A DNA stretch of 64,000 nucleotides, from positions 62,001 through 126,000 of the forward strand of contig VGCD01000002.1 in NCBI GenBank assembly GCA_016870215.1, in the 5' to 3' direction. The translations under genes and the position numbers were made by a program. The notes under the pieces are model-generated. The model searched no databases. It was not told where the DNA came from and saw only the letters and a program-made list of their open reading frames with translations. Position 1 is the stretch's first letter, and each line of letters starts with the position of its first letter. This document shows, in pieces, positions 51,517-61,178 of this stretch. Source of the stretch: Actinomycetota bacterium. Lineage in GTDB: Bacteria > Actinomycetota > Acidimicrobiia > Acidimicrobiales > Ilumatobacteraceae.

Positions 51517-52704
51517 TCAGCGGTCCTTCGGCAGTCCGAGTACGCGCTCTGACACGATGTTTTTTTGCACTTGCGATGTTCCTGCAGCGATGCCAATGGA
51601 CAATGCGTGGATGCGACCCTTCACGTGCTTGCCGGTGGGAAGCCCCGCCATGTCGTCGAGCGACAAGGATGCTCGGTCGAGAAGTCGCATGGAGATGTCG
51701 CCGAGTTTCTGGCGCACATCGGTGTATGCGACTTTGAACACATTGCCACCGGCGCCGACGAGACCCTTACGCTGCGCTTCACTGATGTTGCGCTTCGTGA
51801 GCGCCCACAGTGCATCGAGCTCACCAGACAAGTGGGCGAGTTCACGCCGCAGTCCGGCGTCTTCCCATGCGGTTGAACCGTGGCGAGTGATTTTCTTCGC
51901 CAGGTCGGTGAGGTCGCGCACCAACTCCATCGACTGCAGCATCTCACTGACAAACGCGGTGCCACGCTCAAAGGCGAGTGTCACCATGGTCACGCGCCAG
52001 CCGTCATTCTCGTCACCAACGCGGTTCTTCACTGGCACTCGTACCTCATCGAAGTACACCTCACAGAATTCGGTGGAGCCTTCCATCGTGCGCAGCGGTC
52101 GAATGTCGATACCTGCGGCGTTCATCGGAAGAATGAGCCACGTGATGCCCTTGTGCTTCGGTGCATCCGGGTCGGTGCGCACCAACATTTCGCAGTAGTC
52201 CGCGGTGTGTCCGAAACTGGTCCAAATTTTCGAACCTGAGATGACGTAGTCGTCACCATCGCGAAATGCACGACAACGCAAACTCGCAAGGTCACTTCCA
52301 GCGCCAGGCTCACTGAAGCCTTGGCACCACACGTGCTCACCTTTCAAAATGCCGGGCAAGTGATATGCCTTCTGTTCATCAGTTGCTTCTGCGACAAGAG
52401 TTGGGCCAGCGTGCAATAGCCCGACAAAGTTCATGCCGACATACGGCGCACGCATGCGCTCGGTTTCTTCAAGAAAGATCAAGTGTTCGGTTGGTGTTGC
52501 GCCACGTCCGCCGTATTCCTTTGGCCAATTGATGCCTGCATAACCAGCGTCAAACAACATGCGTTGCCAGCCGGTGTCCCAGGCACGTCGACCTTCCCAG
52601 TCATTGCGGTGTGGTTCGGGTGGAACCGATGGCAGCACCTCGCGTAGCCATGCTCTTAATTCCTCGCGGAAAGCCAATTCGGAGTCTGTGTATCGCAGGT
52701 CCAT
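51517..52704 (-). CDS. Acyl-CoA dehydrogenase, catalytic type, first gene of the site D operon
   Basis: 395 aa from MDLRYTDSELAFREELRAWL. QGFSEPGAGSDLASLRCRA, VISGSKIWTSFGHTADYCEM, the Arg-rich substrate-domain loop FERGTAFVSEMLQSME and the FAD end GTSQVQKNIVSERVLGLPKD are complete. It probably forms a heteromeric enzyme with the following gene. The operator palindrome (site D) lies 14-34 bases before the ATG, next to a -10-like GATAAT on the minus strand, so transcription starts very close to the start codon. Confidence 0.92.
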   Translation of the reverse strand: MDLRYTDSELAFREELRAWLREVLPSVPPEPHRNDWEGRRAWDTGWQRMLFDAGYAGINWPKEYGGRGATPTEHLIFLEETERMRAPYVGMNFVGLLHAGPTLVAEATDEQKAYHLPGILKGEHVWCQGFSEPGAGSDLASLRCRAFRDGDDYVISGSKIWTSFGHTADYCEMLVRTDPDAPKHKGITWLILPMNAAGIDIRPLRTMEGSTEFCEVYFDEVRVPVKNRVGDENDGWRVTMVTLAFERGTAFVSEMLQSMELVRDLTDLAKKITRHGSTAWEDAGLRRELAHLSGELDALWALTKRNISEAQRKGLVGAGGNVFKVAYTDVRQKLGDISMRLLDRASLSLDDMAGLPTGKHVKGRIHALSIGIAAGTSQVQKNIVSERVLGLPKDR

Positions 52705-52717
52705 GCGCGCCTGACAT

Positions 52718-52738
52718 TATCTGACGAACCGTCAGAAA
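52718..52738. promoter_or_regulatory. Island palindromic operator, site D
   Basis: TCTGACGAACCGTCAGA: 7-bp inverted arms with a three-base centre; 18 of 21 positions match site E. It directly adjoins the -10-like element of the acyl-CoA dehydrogenase operon and lies 66 bases before the divergent dioxygenase start. Confidence 0.8.
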
Positions 52739-52803
52739 GCAGAAGTGGCAGGGTTCTGCGTCGGATAGTGTGACCCCAGACCATCACCACAGGGGGGATC
52801 ACT

Positions 52804-53784
52804 GTGTCTGCTGTGACTCGTGACGACATCGTCAACTCATCTCGTCAGGCCGAAGAGGCTGGCGCACGCTTCAAGAACCAGCGTCTTCAGGTTGGCGACA
52901 CTCAGGTCGGCCCGCTCGCACATTTGGCGAAGGAACGCGAATACCTGCGGTCGCTCACCTGGGAACACTTCACTGTGAAGCCACTTGGTGCCACGGTTGG
53001 CGCGATCATCGGCGACATCGACATTACGAAGCCACTCAGCGACATCGTCATCAGCGAGATTCGCCGCGTATTGGCCGCTTACAAGGTGGTCTTCTTCCGC
53101 AATCAGCCACTCACACCGCAACAACATGTCGACTTCGCACGACGCTTCGGCGAGTTGGAACTGCATCCGTTCTTGTCATCCAATGGTGACATGCCCGAGT
53201 TGGTGCGCTTCACAAAGTCAGCTGAAGTCGGTGGGTATGAAAACTTGTGGCACCACGACGTGACGTGGCGCGAGGTTCCTTCGATGGGTGCAGTGTTGCA
53301 CGGCGTTCAGGTTCCTGAATCTGGCGGTGACACATTGTTCTGTGACATGTACGCGGCGTACGACGGACTTCCCGAAGATATAAAAGAGCGCATCGAAACG
53401 ATGACCGCCACGCACGACTTCATGCCATCATTCGGCAAGAACATCAGAGACCCCGACATGCTCGCCAAGATGCGCATTGAGTACCCGATTCAACATCACC
53501 CCGTCGCACCTACTCATCCGGTCACTGGTCGTCGCTATCTATATATCAATCGCAACTTCTGCACCGGCTTCGATGGTCTTGATGAAGAAGAAGGAATGAA
53601 GCTCCGCGAATATCTCTGTCGTCAATCGGACATTCTTGAATTTCAGTGCCGCTTTCACTGGGAGACGGATTCCGTCGCATTCTGGGACAACCATGCGGTG
53701 CAGCATTACGCGGCGAGTGATTACTGGCCCGACATCCGCATCATGGAGCGAGCCAGCATCGTCGGGCACAAGCCATTTCAGTGA
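52804..53784 (+). CDS. TauD/TfdA-family 2-oxoglutarate/Fe(II) dioxygenase
   Basis: 326 aa from a GTG preceded by AGGGGGGA. The N-terminal about 50 residues are a charged extension. GATVGAIIGDIDITKPL begins the fold, and FRNQPLTPQQHVDFARRFGE follows. Metal ligands are the HxD of LWHHDVTWREVPSMGAVL and the distal His of WDNHAVQHYAASDYW; the 2-oxoglutarate Arg is in RIMERASIVG. Members hydroxylate or cleave C-S, C-O or C-N bonds of small organic acids or lipids. It is divergent from the site D operon, so it may share that control. Confidence 0.92.
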   Translation: MSAVTRDDIVNSSRQAEEAGARFKNQRLQVGDTQVGPLAHLAKEREYLRSLTWEHFTVKPLGATVGAIIGDIDITKPLSDIVISEIRRVLAAYKVVFFRNQPLTPQQHVDFARRFGELELHPFLSSNGDMPELVRFTKSAEVGGYENLWHHDVTWREVPSMGAVLHGVQVPESGGDTLFCDMYAAYDGLPEDIKERIETMTATHDFMPSFGKNIRDPDMLAKMRIEYPIQHHPVAPTHPVTGRRYLYINRNFCTGFDGLDEEEGMKLREYLCRQSDILEFQCRFHWETDSVAFWDNHAVQHYAASDYWPDIRIMERASIVGHKPFQ

Positions 53785-53788
53785 CATT

Positions 53789-53809
53789 CTGACCCGGACG
53801 TCGGGTCAG
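53789..53809. terminator. Possible terminator hairpin between dioxygenase and HAD genes
   Basis: 8-bp stem CTGACCCG / CGGGTCAG with a five-base loop, in the 21-base gap of two convergent genes; it overlaps the HAD stop codon. No T-run, so activity is uncertain. Confidence 0.45.
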
Positions 53810-54582
53810 CTCAACAACAGATCGATGGCCTCACTGAGATCTTTTGCGACGACGTTGGCATCATCTGCTTCCTGAGCAGGTGTGCTTCCTGACAACACCA
53901 GTGTGAAACAACACGAGAGTGTGCGGGCAAAGGCGCCGTCGGTATCGATGCGGTCTCCGATCATCACCATGTGTTCAGGCGGCAAATTGTTGGTCATCTG
54001 TGCAACCAACTTCGCCATCGGTTCATGTGGTTTTCCGGCCACAAGAGCAGAGGTCTCTGATGCTCGCTCAATGGCAGCCAGTACGGAACCTCCCCCCGGA
54101 ATGGGGCCGTTCGGCGTGGGGTAGGTGGGATCAGAATTCGCACCAATCAGCTGCGCACCTCGCCGCACTGCAGTGGCAGCACGCCTCATGATGTCCCACG
54201 TGAATTCACGATAGAAGCCAACGACTACTGCATCGAAGAGGTCATCAGGTTCTGGCGCCAGATGGGGTGCAACTACCTGTGCACCGCGGCCAGCCACGGC
54301 TTCTCGTAATCCTTCGCCTCCGCACACCATTACTTTCATCCCGGATTGCACCAACAATGCGGCAGCTTGTGCGCTCGACACCACATCGCCGCGGGCTGTA
54401 ATACCGACAGCATCGAGCGCTGCGTATTGCTGCTCGAGTGTCGAGAATGAGTTGTTCGTGACAAACAAGACGCGACAGCCCGCCTCACGGGCACGACGAA
54501 TTGCTTCTACTGAACCGGGAATCGGAGTGTGAGCGAGCCAGACGACCCCATCTAGGTCGCACAGGATCACACGGGGCCACAT
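53806..54582 (-). CDS. HAD-superfamily phosphatase, NagD-like (class IIA)
   Basis: 258 aa. Motif I is LCDLDGVVWLAHTPIPGS with the DxD nucleophile pair at about residues 9-11. Motif II is FVTNNSFSTLEQQ, the cap domain follows (about 75-180, with GANSDPTYPTPNGPIPGGG), the Lys is in LVAGKPHEPM, and motif IV is MVMIGDRIDTDGAFA. NagD-type enzymes remove phosphate from nucleotides or sugar phosphates such as glycerol phosphate. Its ATG shares a base with the stop of the SDR gene (TGATG). Its link with the surrounding lipid genes is not obvious. Confidence 0.92.
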   Translation of the reverse strand: MWPRVILCDLDGVVWLAHTPIPGSVEAIRRAREAGCRVLFVTNNSFSTLEQQYAALDAVGITARGDVVSSAQAAALLVQSGMKVMVCGGEGLREAVAGRGAQVVAPHLAPEPDDLFDAVVVGFYREFTWDIMRRAATAVRRGAQLIGANSDPTYPTPNGPIPGGGSVLAAIERASETSALVAGKPHEPMAKLVAQMTNNLPPEHMVMIGDRIDTDGAFARTLSCCFTLVLSGSTPAQEADDANVVAKDLSEAIDLLLS

Positions 54583-55322
54583 CAGCAGACGATGCCACCG
54601 TCGATGGTGAGAATGGAGCCAGTAATGAACCGTCCGTCGTCGGATGCGATGTATGCAAATGCCGATGCGATTTCTGACGGGTCGGCAATCGGAACCGGCG
54701 ACATGATCTTCGACATCAATGAGTAATCCGCATCTTTCGGCAGGTCAGTGAATGACTTGACGATGTTTGTCTTCGTGCCACCAGGTGCAACCGCGGCGAC
54801 CCTGATGTTCTTGTTGCGATACTCGTACGCCATCGCCCGAGTGAGCATGACGACGCCACCTTTGCTCGCGCAGTACGCAGCACTCCACGGCTGGCCGATG
54901 AGACCGGCAGTTGATGCGGTGTTCAAGATGATGCCGCCACCAGCTTCGAGCATGTGAGGCAATGCATACCGGCAGCAGTAAAACGTGCCGTTCAAGTTGA
55001 CGCTGAGAATGCGGTCGAAATCCTCCGGCGACTCTTCGTGGCTCCACTTGAAGTGTCCGATACCTGCGATGTTCGCGAGAATGTCAAGTCCGCCGAGAGT
55101 GTTGACTGCACTTGCGATCATCTTCTCCACCGCACTGGCATCGGCGACGTTGCATTCCAATGCAAAGGCAGAGCCACCGATTTCCGACGCGGTCTCGGCA
55201 GCACCACGTAGGTCGACACATGCGACATATGCCCCTTCTGATGCGAACTTGATGGCCGTCGCCTTGCCGATGCCAGAACCTGCACCGGTAATAACCATTC
55301 TCTTGTTGTCAAACTTGCCCAT
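54582..55322 (-). CDS. Short-chain dehydrogenase/reductase
   Basis: 246 aa, ribosome site AAGGAG. RMVITGAGSGIGKATAIKFA, LDILANIAGIGHFKWSHEES (NNAG reads NIAG), Ser in LNTASTAGLIGQPWS, catalytic YCASKGGV and TGSILTIDGG at the end. A classical NAD(P)-dependent SDR of FabG type. Substrate unknown. It follows an acyl-CoA synthetase gene by 11 bases in a minus-strand run that begins at 58359 or further upstream. Confidence 0.92.
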   Translation of the reverse strand: MGKFDNKRMVITGAGSGIGKATAIKFASEGAYVACVDLRGAAETASEIGGSAFALECNVADASAVEKMIASAVNTLGGLDILANIAGIGHFKWSHEESPEDFDRILSVNLNGTFYCCRYALPHMLEAGGGIILNTASTAGLIGQPWSAAYCASKGGVVMLTRAMAYEYRNKNIRVAAVAPGGTKTNIVKSFTDLPKDADYSLMSKIMSPVPIADPSEIASAFAYIASDDGRFITGSILTIDGGIVC

Positions 55323-55333
55323 GGGTGTCTCCT

Positions 55334-56881
55334 TTACGCCTTGCCACCGAATTGAACCCGAAGGTCCTTCTTCAGCACCTTGCCACTGGGGTTTCTCGGT
55401 AGAGATTCGAGTATTTCGAGCTGTTCTGGCACCTTGTGCATGGACAACTTCTGTCCCTTCAGAAATGTCACCATGCCGGCCATGTCAAGTGACCCACCGT
55501 CTTTCAGCACGACGACGGCACACGCACGCTCGCCGCTGGCGTCATCTGGCAATCCGATGACTGCAGCATCGGCAATTGCCGGATGGGTGTAGAGGAGATC
55601 CTCGATTTCTTTCGCAGAGATGTTCTCGCCCTTACGAATGATGATGTCCTTCAGGCGACCAGTGATGCTGACGTAACCATCTTCATCAATCACACCGAGG
55701 TCGCCGGTGCGGAACCAGCCGTCTTCATCGAAGGCATCGGTATCAAGTGACGAGTCGAGGTACCCCATGCACACTTGCGGTCCTTTGACACGTAGCTCTC
55801 CTTCGACACCGCGAGCGGTGTCATTGCCGTCCATCACTGTGCGCACAAGAACGTCGGGACATGGGCGACCGTCGGTCTCGGCCTTCTTGATGTCGGGATC
55901 ATCGACGTGCACCATGATATTGATGGGGCTTTCGGTAAGACCCCAGCCGTTGATGAGTGGTGCTCCGAATGCTTCCATCATCTCGTAGTGAAGCGGTTTT
56001 GGCTTTGCTGCGCCACCGCCATTGAAGATGCGCACATGAGGGAACAACTTCTCGCCCTTGGGTAATTGACGTTGTTTGTTGAGATACATCAGCCAGAACG
56101 CAGTTCCTGCGCCGGCACAAGTGACACCGTTCTTGCCGAGCCACTCAGGTGTCTGCTCGGCGTTGAATGTCTCGACCATGAGCAACTCGACACCTGTTTG
56201 CATGGCGTTGAACATCCACACAAGTCCACCAACGTGGGTGATGGGGAACACGACGGCTGCTTTGTCGTCTGGTGAGACTTCCATGCTCCACTGCATGCCC
56301 GTGTTTGCCGCGCTCATTGAGCGGTCACAATGTTTTGCACCTTTCGGATCAGCCGTTGTTCCCGACGAATAGAACAACCAGCGCAATGCCTCAAACTTCG
56401 GATTGAAAGGTGGAAGCGTCGATGGGTCACCTTCTGGTAGCCCAGGATCTGCAATGAGAATTTCGGTACCAAGACCTTCGGCCGCCTCGCGTGCCATGGG
56501 AGGGTATTCGAACCCGCGAAACACGTTCGGCACAATCATCAGTTCGCATTTGCTCTGCTTGGCGATGAAGCCGACTTCACGTGTGCGGTAAATCGGAAGA
56601 ATCGGGTTCTGGATGGCTCCGAGTCGTGCGAGTGCACCCGCGAGCACGAGTGATTCGAATCGCGACGGCAGAATCCATGACACGCGCGAGTCTTCGCGTA
56701 CGCCTTTGTCGTGAAGACCAGCTGCAACACGAACACACCAGTCGCGGAATTCTCCGTAGGTAAGAGTGCGACCTGCTTCGTCAACCGCCATGCGCTTGCC
56801 GGGTGTGGCGGCAGCACGTTCTTCGACAAGCTCCCACAGCGTCTTTCCCGTTGTGTCGATGAGTCCCTCTATCGCTGCCAC
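55334..56881 (-). CDS. Acyl-CoA synthetase (AMP-forming)
   Basis: 515 aa from a GTG inside the end of the upstream gene (13-base overlap). The P-loop reads LFYSSGTTADPKGAKHCDRS, A5 is NGWGLTESPIN, the hinge is GWFRTGDLGVIDEDGYVSIT, and the catalytic Lys is in PRNPSGKVLKKDLRV. It belongs to the general FadD group. The first 90 residues match the usual pattern (TPGKRMAVDEAGRTLTYGEF). Two further synthetases are encoded just upstream, suggesting several acids are activated by this region. Confidence 0.92.
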   Translation of the reverse strand: MAAIEGLIDTTGKTLWELVEERAAATPGKRMAVDEAGRTLTYGEFRDWCVRVAAGLHDKGVREDSRVSWILPSRFESLVLAGALARLGAIQNPILPIYRTREVGFIAKQSKCELMIVPNVFRGFEYPPMAREAAEGLGTEILIADPGLPEGDPSTLPPFNPKFEALRWLFYSSGTTADPKGAKHCDRSMSAANTGMQWSMEVSPDDKAAVVFPITHVGGLVWMFNAMQTGVELLMVETFNAEQTPEWLGKNGVTCAGAGTAFWLMYLNKQRQLPKGEKLFPHVRIFNGGGAAKPKPLHYEMMEAFGAPLINGWGLTESPINIMVHVDDPDIKKAETDGRPCPDVLVRTVMDGNDTARGVEGELRVKGPQVCMGYLDSSLDTDAFDEDGWFRTGDLGVIDEDGYVSITGRLKDIIIRKGENISAKEIEDLLYTHPAIADAAVIGLPDDASGERACAVVVLKDGGSLDMAGMVTFLKGQKLSMHKVPEQLEILESLPRNPSGKVLKKDLRVQFGGKA

Positions 56882-58359
56882 GCGGTTGCCTCCTTGTCTG
56901 CGAGCGGTTGAAGTTGCTTCTTGTCTACTTTGCCGAGCGACGTCAGCGGAAGTTCGGTGACACAGACCAGCACATCAGGTGCCTTGTAACTGGCCAAAGA
57001 CGCTTTCACGTGGTCACGCACGGATTCCAAAGTGAGGGTGGCCCCAGGCCGGGGCACTGCGAACAGCACTCCGATCTCACCGAGCCGGTCGTCGACACTC
57101 GCGCCCACGACCGCTGCAGCGGCCACGTCGGGGTGAGTGCCGAGGTGATTCTCAATTTCGACCGGATACACGTTGTATCCACCGCGAATGAACATTTCGG
57201 TGTTGCGGCCAACAAGGTGGAGGTCGCCTTTTGAGTCGACGAACCCCAGGTCACCGGTAATCAGAAAACCATCTGATGAAAACGCCTCACGCGTGCGTTC
57301 CTCGTCTTGCCAGTACCCGCGCATCATTGCTCGACTACGAAGATGCACGACCCCCACTTCGTCTTGCATGCACTCATGACCGTCTTCGTGCACTAGTCGA
57401 AGTTCCACGGCAGCAGTTGGTTTACCGACTGTGTTGCAGATGGTGTCAATGTCATCGTTGATGCTGGTGCCGGTGGACACGCACGCTTCGGTGCTCGTGT
57501 AGCGCGCCAGCACGTTGCAACCCAGTTTTTCTCGCATCTCGACGACCAGCTCTGGCGGAATTCGTGCAGCACCGATGCCGGCAACGCGCAGATGGCTGAC
57601 ATCGGTTTCAGCGAATCGCGGGTGATCGAACATCATGCGGTACTGCGTCGGCACGCCTTGGCTGACGGTCACACGTTCGTCGTTGATTGCAGCGAGCGCA
57701 CCCTCTGCTGTCCATGGTGACGGAACGATGACGGTGGTGATGACGTGCATGAGTTCATCCCACAACCGGGTCATTGCGCCAACGTGCGCAAAGGGAAGTG
57801 GCGACAGGCGTCGGTCACCAACATGTGAGAGATCACCCGCACCACCAGTCATTGCCTCCAGGCAACGATGGTCGAACCAGGCACCCTTTGGGTAGCCAGT
57901 TGTGCCGCCAGTCCACACAATGGCAATCGGGTCATCGTGCGACAACTTCGCTCTCCGACGAAAGGGGTCCCCTCCAGTCACTTCCGGAAGCGGTCCGTCG
58001 AAAATGTGAACAGGGTTCGATCGATTGATGATGTGGTCAACTTCGCCCTGGCCGTAGCGCGGGTTGATACCAGTGGCTATGGCGCCGACTCTGGCGATTG
58101 CTTGGTATGCAACCACATAATCGATGCAGCTCGGCAATCGAATTCCGACGACGTCACCCTTCTTGACACCTTTGTCAGAGAGCCAGCCGGCGAGTGCGTC
58201 TGCCCGAGTTGCCCACTCGAGAAATGTCATACGCGATGTTGCGCCAGTTGAAGTCGGTTGAACGTAGGCCTCTACTTCTGGTGCAACGCTCAAGATAGCA
58301 TCGAACAAGTCGAGCAAGTTCTCGAAGTCACCACGAATGGGAACAGAGGGAACGGGCAT
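56869..58359 (-). CDS. Acyl-CoA synthetase (AMP-forming)
   Basis: 496 aa. P-loop VWTGGTTGYPKGAWFDHRC (the GG after T is a variant of the usual SG), RYTSTEACVST for A5, GFLITGDLGFVDSKGDLHLV hinge, and the catalytic Lys in PLTSLGKVDKKQLQPL. It adenylates and thioesterifies a carboxylate. It is about as distant from the 55334 protein as from the other synthetases, so these are not recent duplicates. It starts 42 bases after the alcohol dehydrogenase gene. Confidence 0.92.
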   Translation of the reverse strand: MPVPSVPIRGDFENLLDLFDAILSVAPEVEAYVQPTSTGATSRMTFLEWATRADALAGWLSDKGVKKGDVVGIRLPSCIDYVVAYQAIARVGAIATGINPRYGQGEVDHIINRSNPVHIFDGPLPEVTGGDPFRRRAKLSHDDPIAIVWTGGTTGYPKGAWFDHRCLEAMTGGAGDLSHVGDRRLSPLPFAHVGAMTRLWDELMHVITTVIVPSPWTAEGALAAINDERVTVSQGVPTQYRMMFDHPRFAETDVSHLRVAGIGAARIPPELVVEMREKLGCNVLARYTSTEACVSTGTSINDDIDTICNTVGKPTAAVELRLVHEDGHECMQDEVGVVHLRSRAMMRGYWQDEERTREAFSSDGFLITGDLGFVDSKGDLHLVGRNTEMFIRGGYNVYPVEIENHLGTHPDVAAAAVVGASVDDRLGEIGVLFAVPRPGATLTLESVRDHVKASLASYKAPDVLVCVTELPLTSLGKVDKKQLQPLADKEATAWQR

Positions 58360-58401
58360 TGTTCGGCGATGAACTGTGGAGGTTGAACTGGGTCTTGACG
58401 A

Positions 58402-59505
58402 CTAGAAGGACAAGACGCCGCGAGCGACGGCGCCAGTCTCCATCTCGTGAATCGAGTCTTGCCATTTGTCGATGGGGCGCACGGCAGTGACGAGTTCGTC
58501 GAGTAACACCTGACCAGAGCGATACAAGTTCATGATGTACGGGAAGTCACGGTGCGGCGACGAACTGCCATATCGGCATCCGATGATGCCACGGTCAACC
58601 TGAGTCAGTCGTCCGTACAGCCCCTTGAACTCTGCTGTCTGTGAAGCGACGCCAATGACGACCACATTGCCTTCCCATTCCAGCGACTCGAGTGCATTCC
58701 AAGTGACGGTCGGATGGGCGACACAGTCGAACGCCCAGTTCACGCCACCTGCGTTGAATGGTCCGCGAACCATGGACTCACTGGCCGGACAGATTTGGGT
58801 GATTGCATCGACGATGTCTTCTCGCTTGCCGTCAAGGAAGTGAGTGGCACCGAATTTGCGCGCGAGAGCTTCTTTCTCGGGCACGGTGTCGATGGCGATG
58901 ATCTTTTCCGCACCTTGAACTTTGAGTGCTTGGATGACATTCAAGCCGACACCACCGACTCCGAATACCGCAGCGCTTTGACCGCGCTTCACGTTCGCGC
59001 GGTTGAACACGGCGCCCATTCCGGTGATGACACCGCAACCGACAATCGCCGCGGACGACAACGGGACATCGTCAGGAAGCTTGATGCACTGGATATCACG
59101 GACGACGGTTTGCTCGACGAAGGTCGACACACCTGCGAAATTCCAGATGGAGTCACCTTCATAGGTGAACGGCTGGGTGGCATTGCCAAGAGTGGCGCGA
59201 CACGCAGTGGGTCGACCGGACGCACATGCGGGACACATGCCACACGCAGACAGCGTTGCAATTGCAATGTGGTCACCCGGCTTCACATGGGTGACGGCAT
59301 CACCCACGCGCTCGACGATTCCTGCACCTTCGTGGCCGCACACTCCTGGTGAGGGCACCGGGTACAGGCCATTCATGTAACTGACGTCGCTGTGACACAG
59401 ACCTGCTGCTGCAATGCGCACGATGACATCGCGCGGACCCGGTTCGCGCAGCTTGATGCCGTCGACAAGTTCAGTAGTAGTGCCGTTGTAGATGATCCCC
59501 CGCAT
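58402..59505 (-). CDS. Zinc-dependent alcohol dehydrogenase (MDR superfamily)
   Basis: 367 aa from MRGIIYNGTTTELVDGIKLR; the 20-residue longer frame is not supported. Catalytic zinc ligands are in AAGLCHSDVSYMNG and CGHEGAGIVERVGD; the structural zinc lobe is CGMCPACASGRPTAC. The NAD-binding VFGVGGVGLNVIQALKVQGA is present. It resembles the NDMA-dependent and class III-like alcohol dehydrogenases common in Actinobacteria. Likely oxidises a primary alcohol to the aldehyde. It is in line with the synthetases downstream; a short hairpin separates it from the FadD3-like gene upstream. Confidence 0.92.
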   Translation of the reverse strand: MRGIIYNGTTTELVDGIKLREPGPRDVIVRIAAAGLCHSDVSYMNGLYPVPSPGVCGHEGAGIVERVGDAVTHVKPGDHIAIATLSACGMCPACASGRPTACRATLGNATQPFTYEGDSIWNFAGVSTFVEQTVVRDIQCIKLPDDVPLSSAAIVGCGVITGMGAVFNRANVKRGQSAAVFGVGGVGLNVIQALKVQGAEKIIAIDTVPEKEALARKFGATHFLDGKREDIVDAITQICPASESMVRGPFNAGGVNWAFDCVAHPTVTWNALESLEWEGNVVVIGVASQTAEFKGLYGRLTQVDRGIIGCRYGSSSPHRDFPYIMNLYRSGQVLLDELVTAVRPIDKWQDSIHEMETGAVARGVLSF

Positions 59506-59561
59506 GAACCGAGAGGTTAGTCGTGCCACCGTCGACGGCGGTAGGGGAAGGTTCGCGCTGG

Positions 59562-59580
59562 CCACCTGCTCAACAGGTGG
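59562..59580 (-). terminator. Small hairpin downstream of the FadD3-like gene
   Basis: 7-bp stem CCACCTG / CAGGTGG with a five-base loop, nine bases after the stop at 59589. No T-run, so it may only slow or partly stop transcription into the alcohol dehydrogenase gene. Confidence 0.4.
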
Positions 59581-59588
59581 ATGTCGCG

Positions 59589-61178
59589 TTACTGCGAAAG
59601 TTTGACGGCCAGATCTCGCAACTCGAACTTGGTGACCTTGCCGTTCGGGTTGGTGGGAAGTGCCTCGAGCACCACCACTCGTCGTGGAACTTTGTAGTTC
59701 GCCATACGTTCACGACTCCACGTCACCACTTCTTCTGGGTCGATGGTCGAGCCAGGGCGCGCGGTCACGAAGGCCCAGCCGACCTCTCCTTGACGTTCGT
59801 CAGGAACGCCGATGACAGCCACCTGGGCGATGTCGGGGTGACTGAGGAGATAATTCTCGATTTCGGCGGGATACGCATTGAATCCGCCGACGATGAACAA
59901 GTCCTTCTTACGGTCAGTGATGTTGATGTAGCCGCGGTCATTCATGGTGCCAATATCACCGGTGTGTAGCCAACCATCGGCGGTGATTGCCTCTGCAGTT
60001 GCTGCTTCATCCTCGAAGTAACCCTGCATCACGTTGTATCCACGGCACACAATTTCACCGGCTTCTCCGCGCGGGACTTCGTTGAAAGCATCATCAATGA
60101 TTTTCACTTCAACATCGATCAGTGCGCGACCACTCGTGAGCGAGATGGTCTCGTAGTCATCTTCAGGTCTGCACATGCTGATGGTGCCGCACGACTCGGT
60201 GAGCCCGTAGGCGGTGATGATGGTCTGGAAGGTGAGCTCCTCGCGCATGCGGCGCAACATCTCGACTGGTACCGCAGCAGCGCCCGTGACTGCCAAACGC
60301 AGACTTGAGAGATCGAACTTGTCACGCTCTGGATGATTCAGAATCGACAGGAAGAGCGTCGGCGGTCCGGGCAACATCGACACTTTTTCAGCAGAGATTC
60401 GCCGCAGTGCAGTCGGCACATCGAACACGACTTCGGGAATGATGGTTGCACCGCGAATGAGGCAGCCGAGGATGCCGCCCTTGTATCCGAACGTGTGAAA
60501 GAACGGGTTGACGATGAGGAATCGATCGCCGCGAATGACTCCGACTGTTTGCGACCAGTCATCGAACACCCGAATGTTTTGAGCGTGATTCGTCATCACG
60601 CCCTTTGGGCGACCTGTCGTGCCGCTCGTAAAGAAGATGTCTGACAGGTCATCAGGTGACAGCGCATCAATGCGGGCGTCCACTTCAGAGTCAGCGACGT
60701 CTTTGCCGAGTGCCAGAAACTGTTGCCAGTCGATGGTTCCATCCGGTGCATCACCGCGCATGACGACGATGCGCTCTATGGATGGCGTGGGTGTGTCGGC
60801 GCCACGTAACCATGTGACGTAGTCGTTGCCGAGAAAGCCGTTGACACACAACAACATGCGTGCGCGGCTTCGTGACAGGATGTACGCAGCTTCTTCACCT
60901 TTGAACCGGGTGTTCAGTGGTACGAGCACTCCACCAACGGTGACTGCGCCGAGCGCGGCGATGACCCATTCCCAGATGTTCGGTGCCCAGATCGAGACGC
61001 GATCACCTTTTTGTATTCCACAGGCGATGTACGAACGTGCAGCCCCACGGACTGCTTCGTTCAACTGCGGATATGTGAGTCGCTTCTCGTTATCGACGAC
61101 AGCTTCGAGATCGGCAAAACGCGTGGCGTTTTGCCGGACGAGCTTGGCAATGGTGCCAAACTCAAGATCAGCGCGCAT
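59589..61178 (-). CDS. Acyl-CoA synthetase, FadD3-like
   Basis: 529 aa. RVSIWAPNIWEWVIAALGAV and VPLNTRFKGEEAAYILSRSR recall mycobacterial FadD3, which activates the propionate side chain of the steroid C/D-ring intermediate HIP. P-loop FFTSGTTGRPKGVMTNH, A5 TAYGLTESCGT, hinge GWLHTGDIGTMNDRGYINIT, Lys in LPTNPNGKVTKFELRD. The likeness is by family pattern and does not prove HIP as substrate. The ATG shares a base with the amidohydrolase stop (TGATG), so the two are coupled under site E. Confidence 0.9.
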   Translation of the reverse strand: MRADLEFGTIAKLVRQNATRFADLEAVVDNEKRLTYPQLNEAVRGAARSYIACGIQKGDRVSIWAPNIWEWVIAALGAVTVGGVLVPLNTRFKGEEAAYILSRSRARMLLCVNGFLGNDYVTWLRGADTPTPSIERIVVMRGDAPDGTIDWQQFLALGKDVADSEVDARIDALSPDDLSDIFFTSGTTGRPKGVMTNHAQNIRVFDDWSQTVGVIRGDRFLIVNPFFHTFGYKGGILGCLIRGATIIPEVVFDVPTALRRISAEKVSMLPGPPTLFLSILNHPERDKFDLSSLRLAVTGAAAVPVEMLRRMREELTFQTIITAYGLTESCGTISMCRPEDDYETISLTSGRALIDVEVKIIDDAFNEVPRGEAGEIVCRGYNVMQGYFEDEAATAEAITADGWLHTGDIGTMNDRGYINITDRKKDLFIVGGFNAYPAEIENYLLSHPDIAQVAVIGVPDERQGEVGWAFVTARPGSTIDPEEVVTWSRERMANYKVPRRVVVLEALPTNPNGKVTKFELRDLAVKLSQ

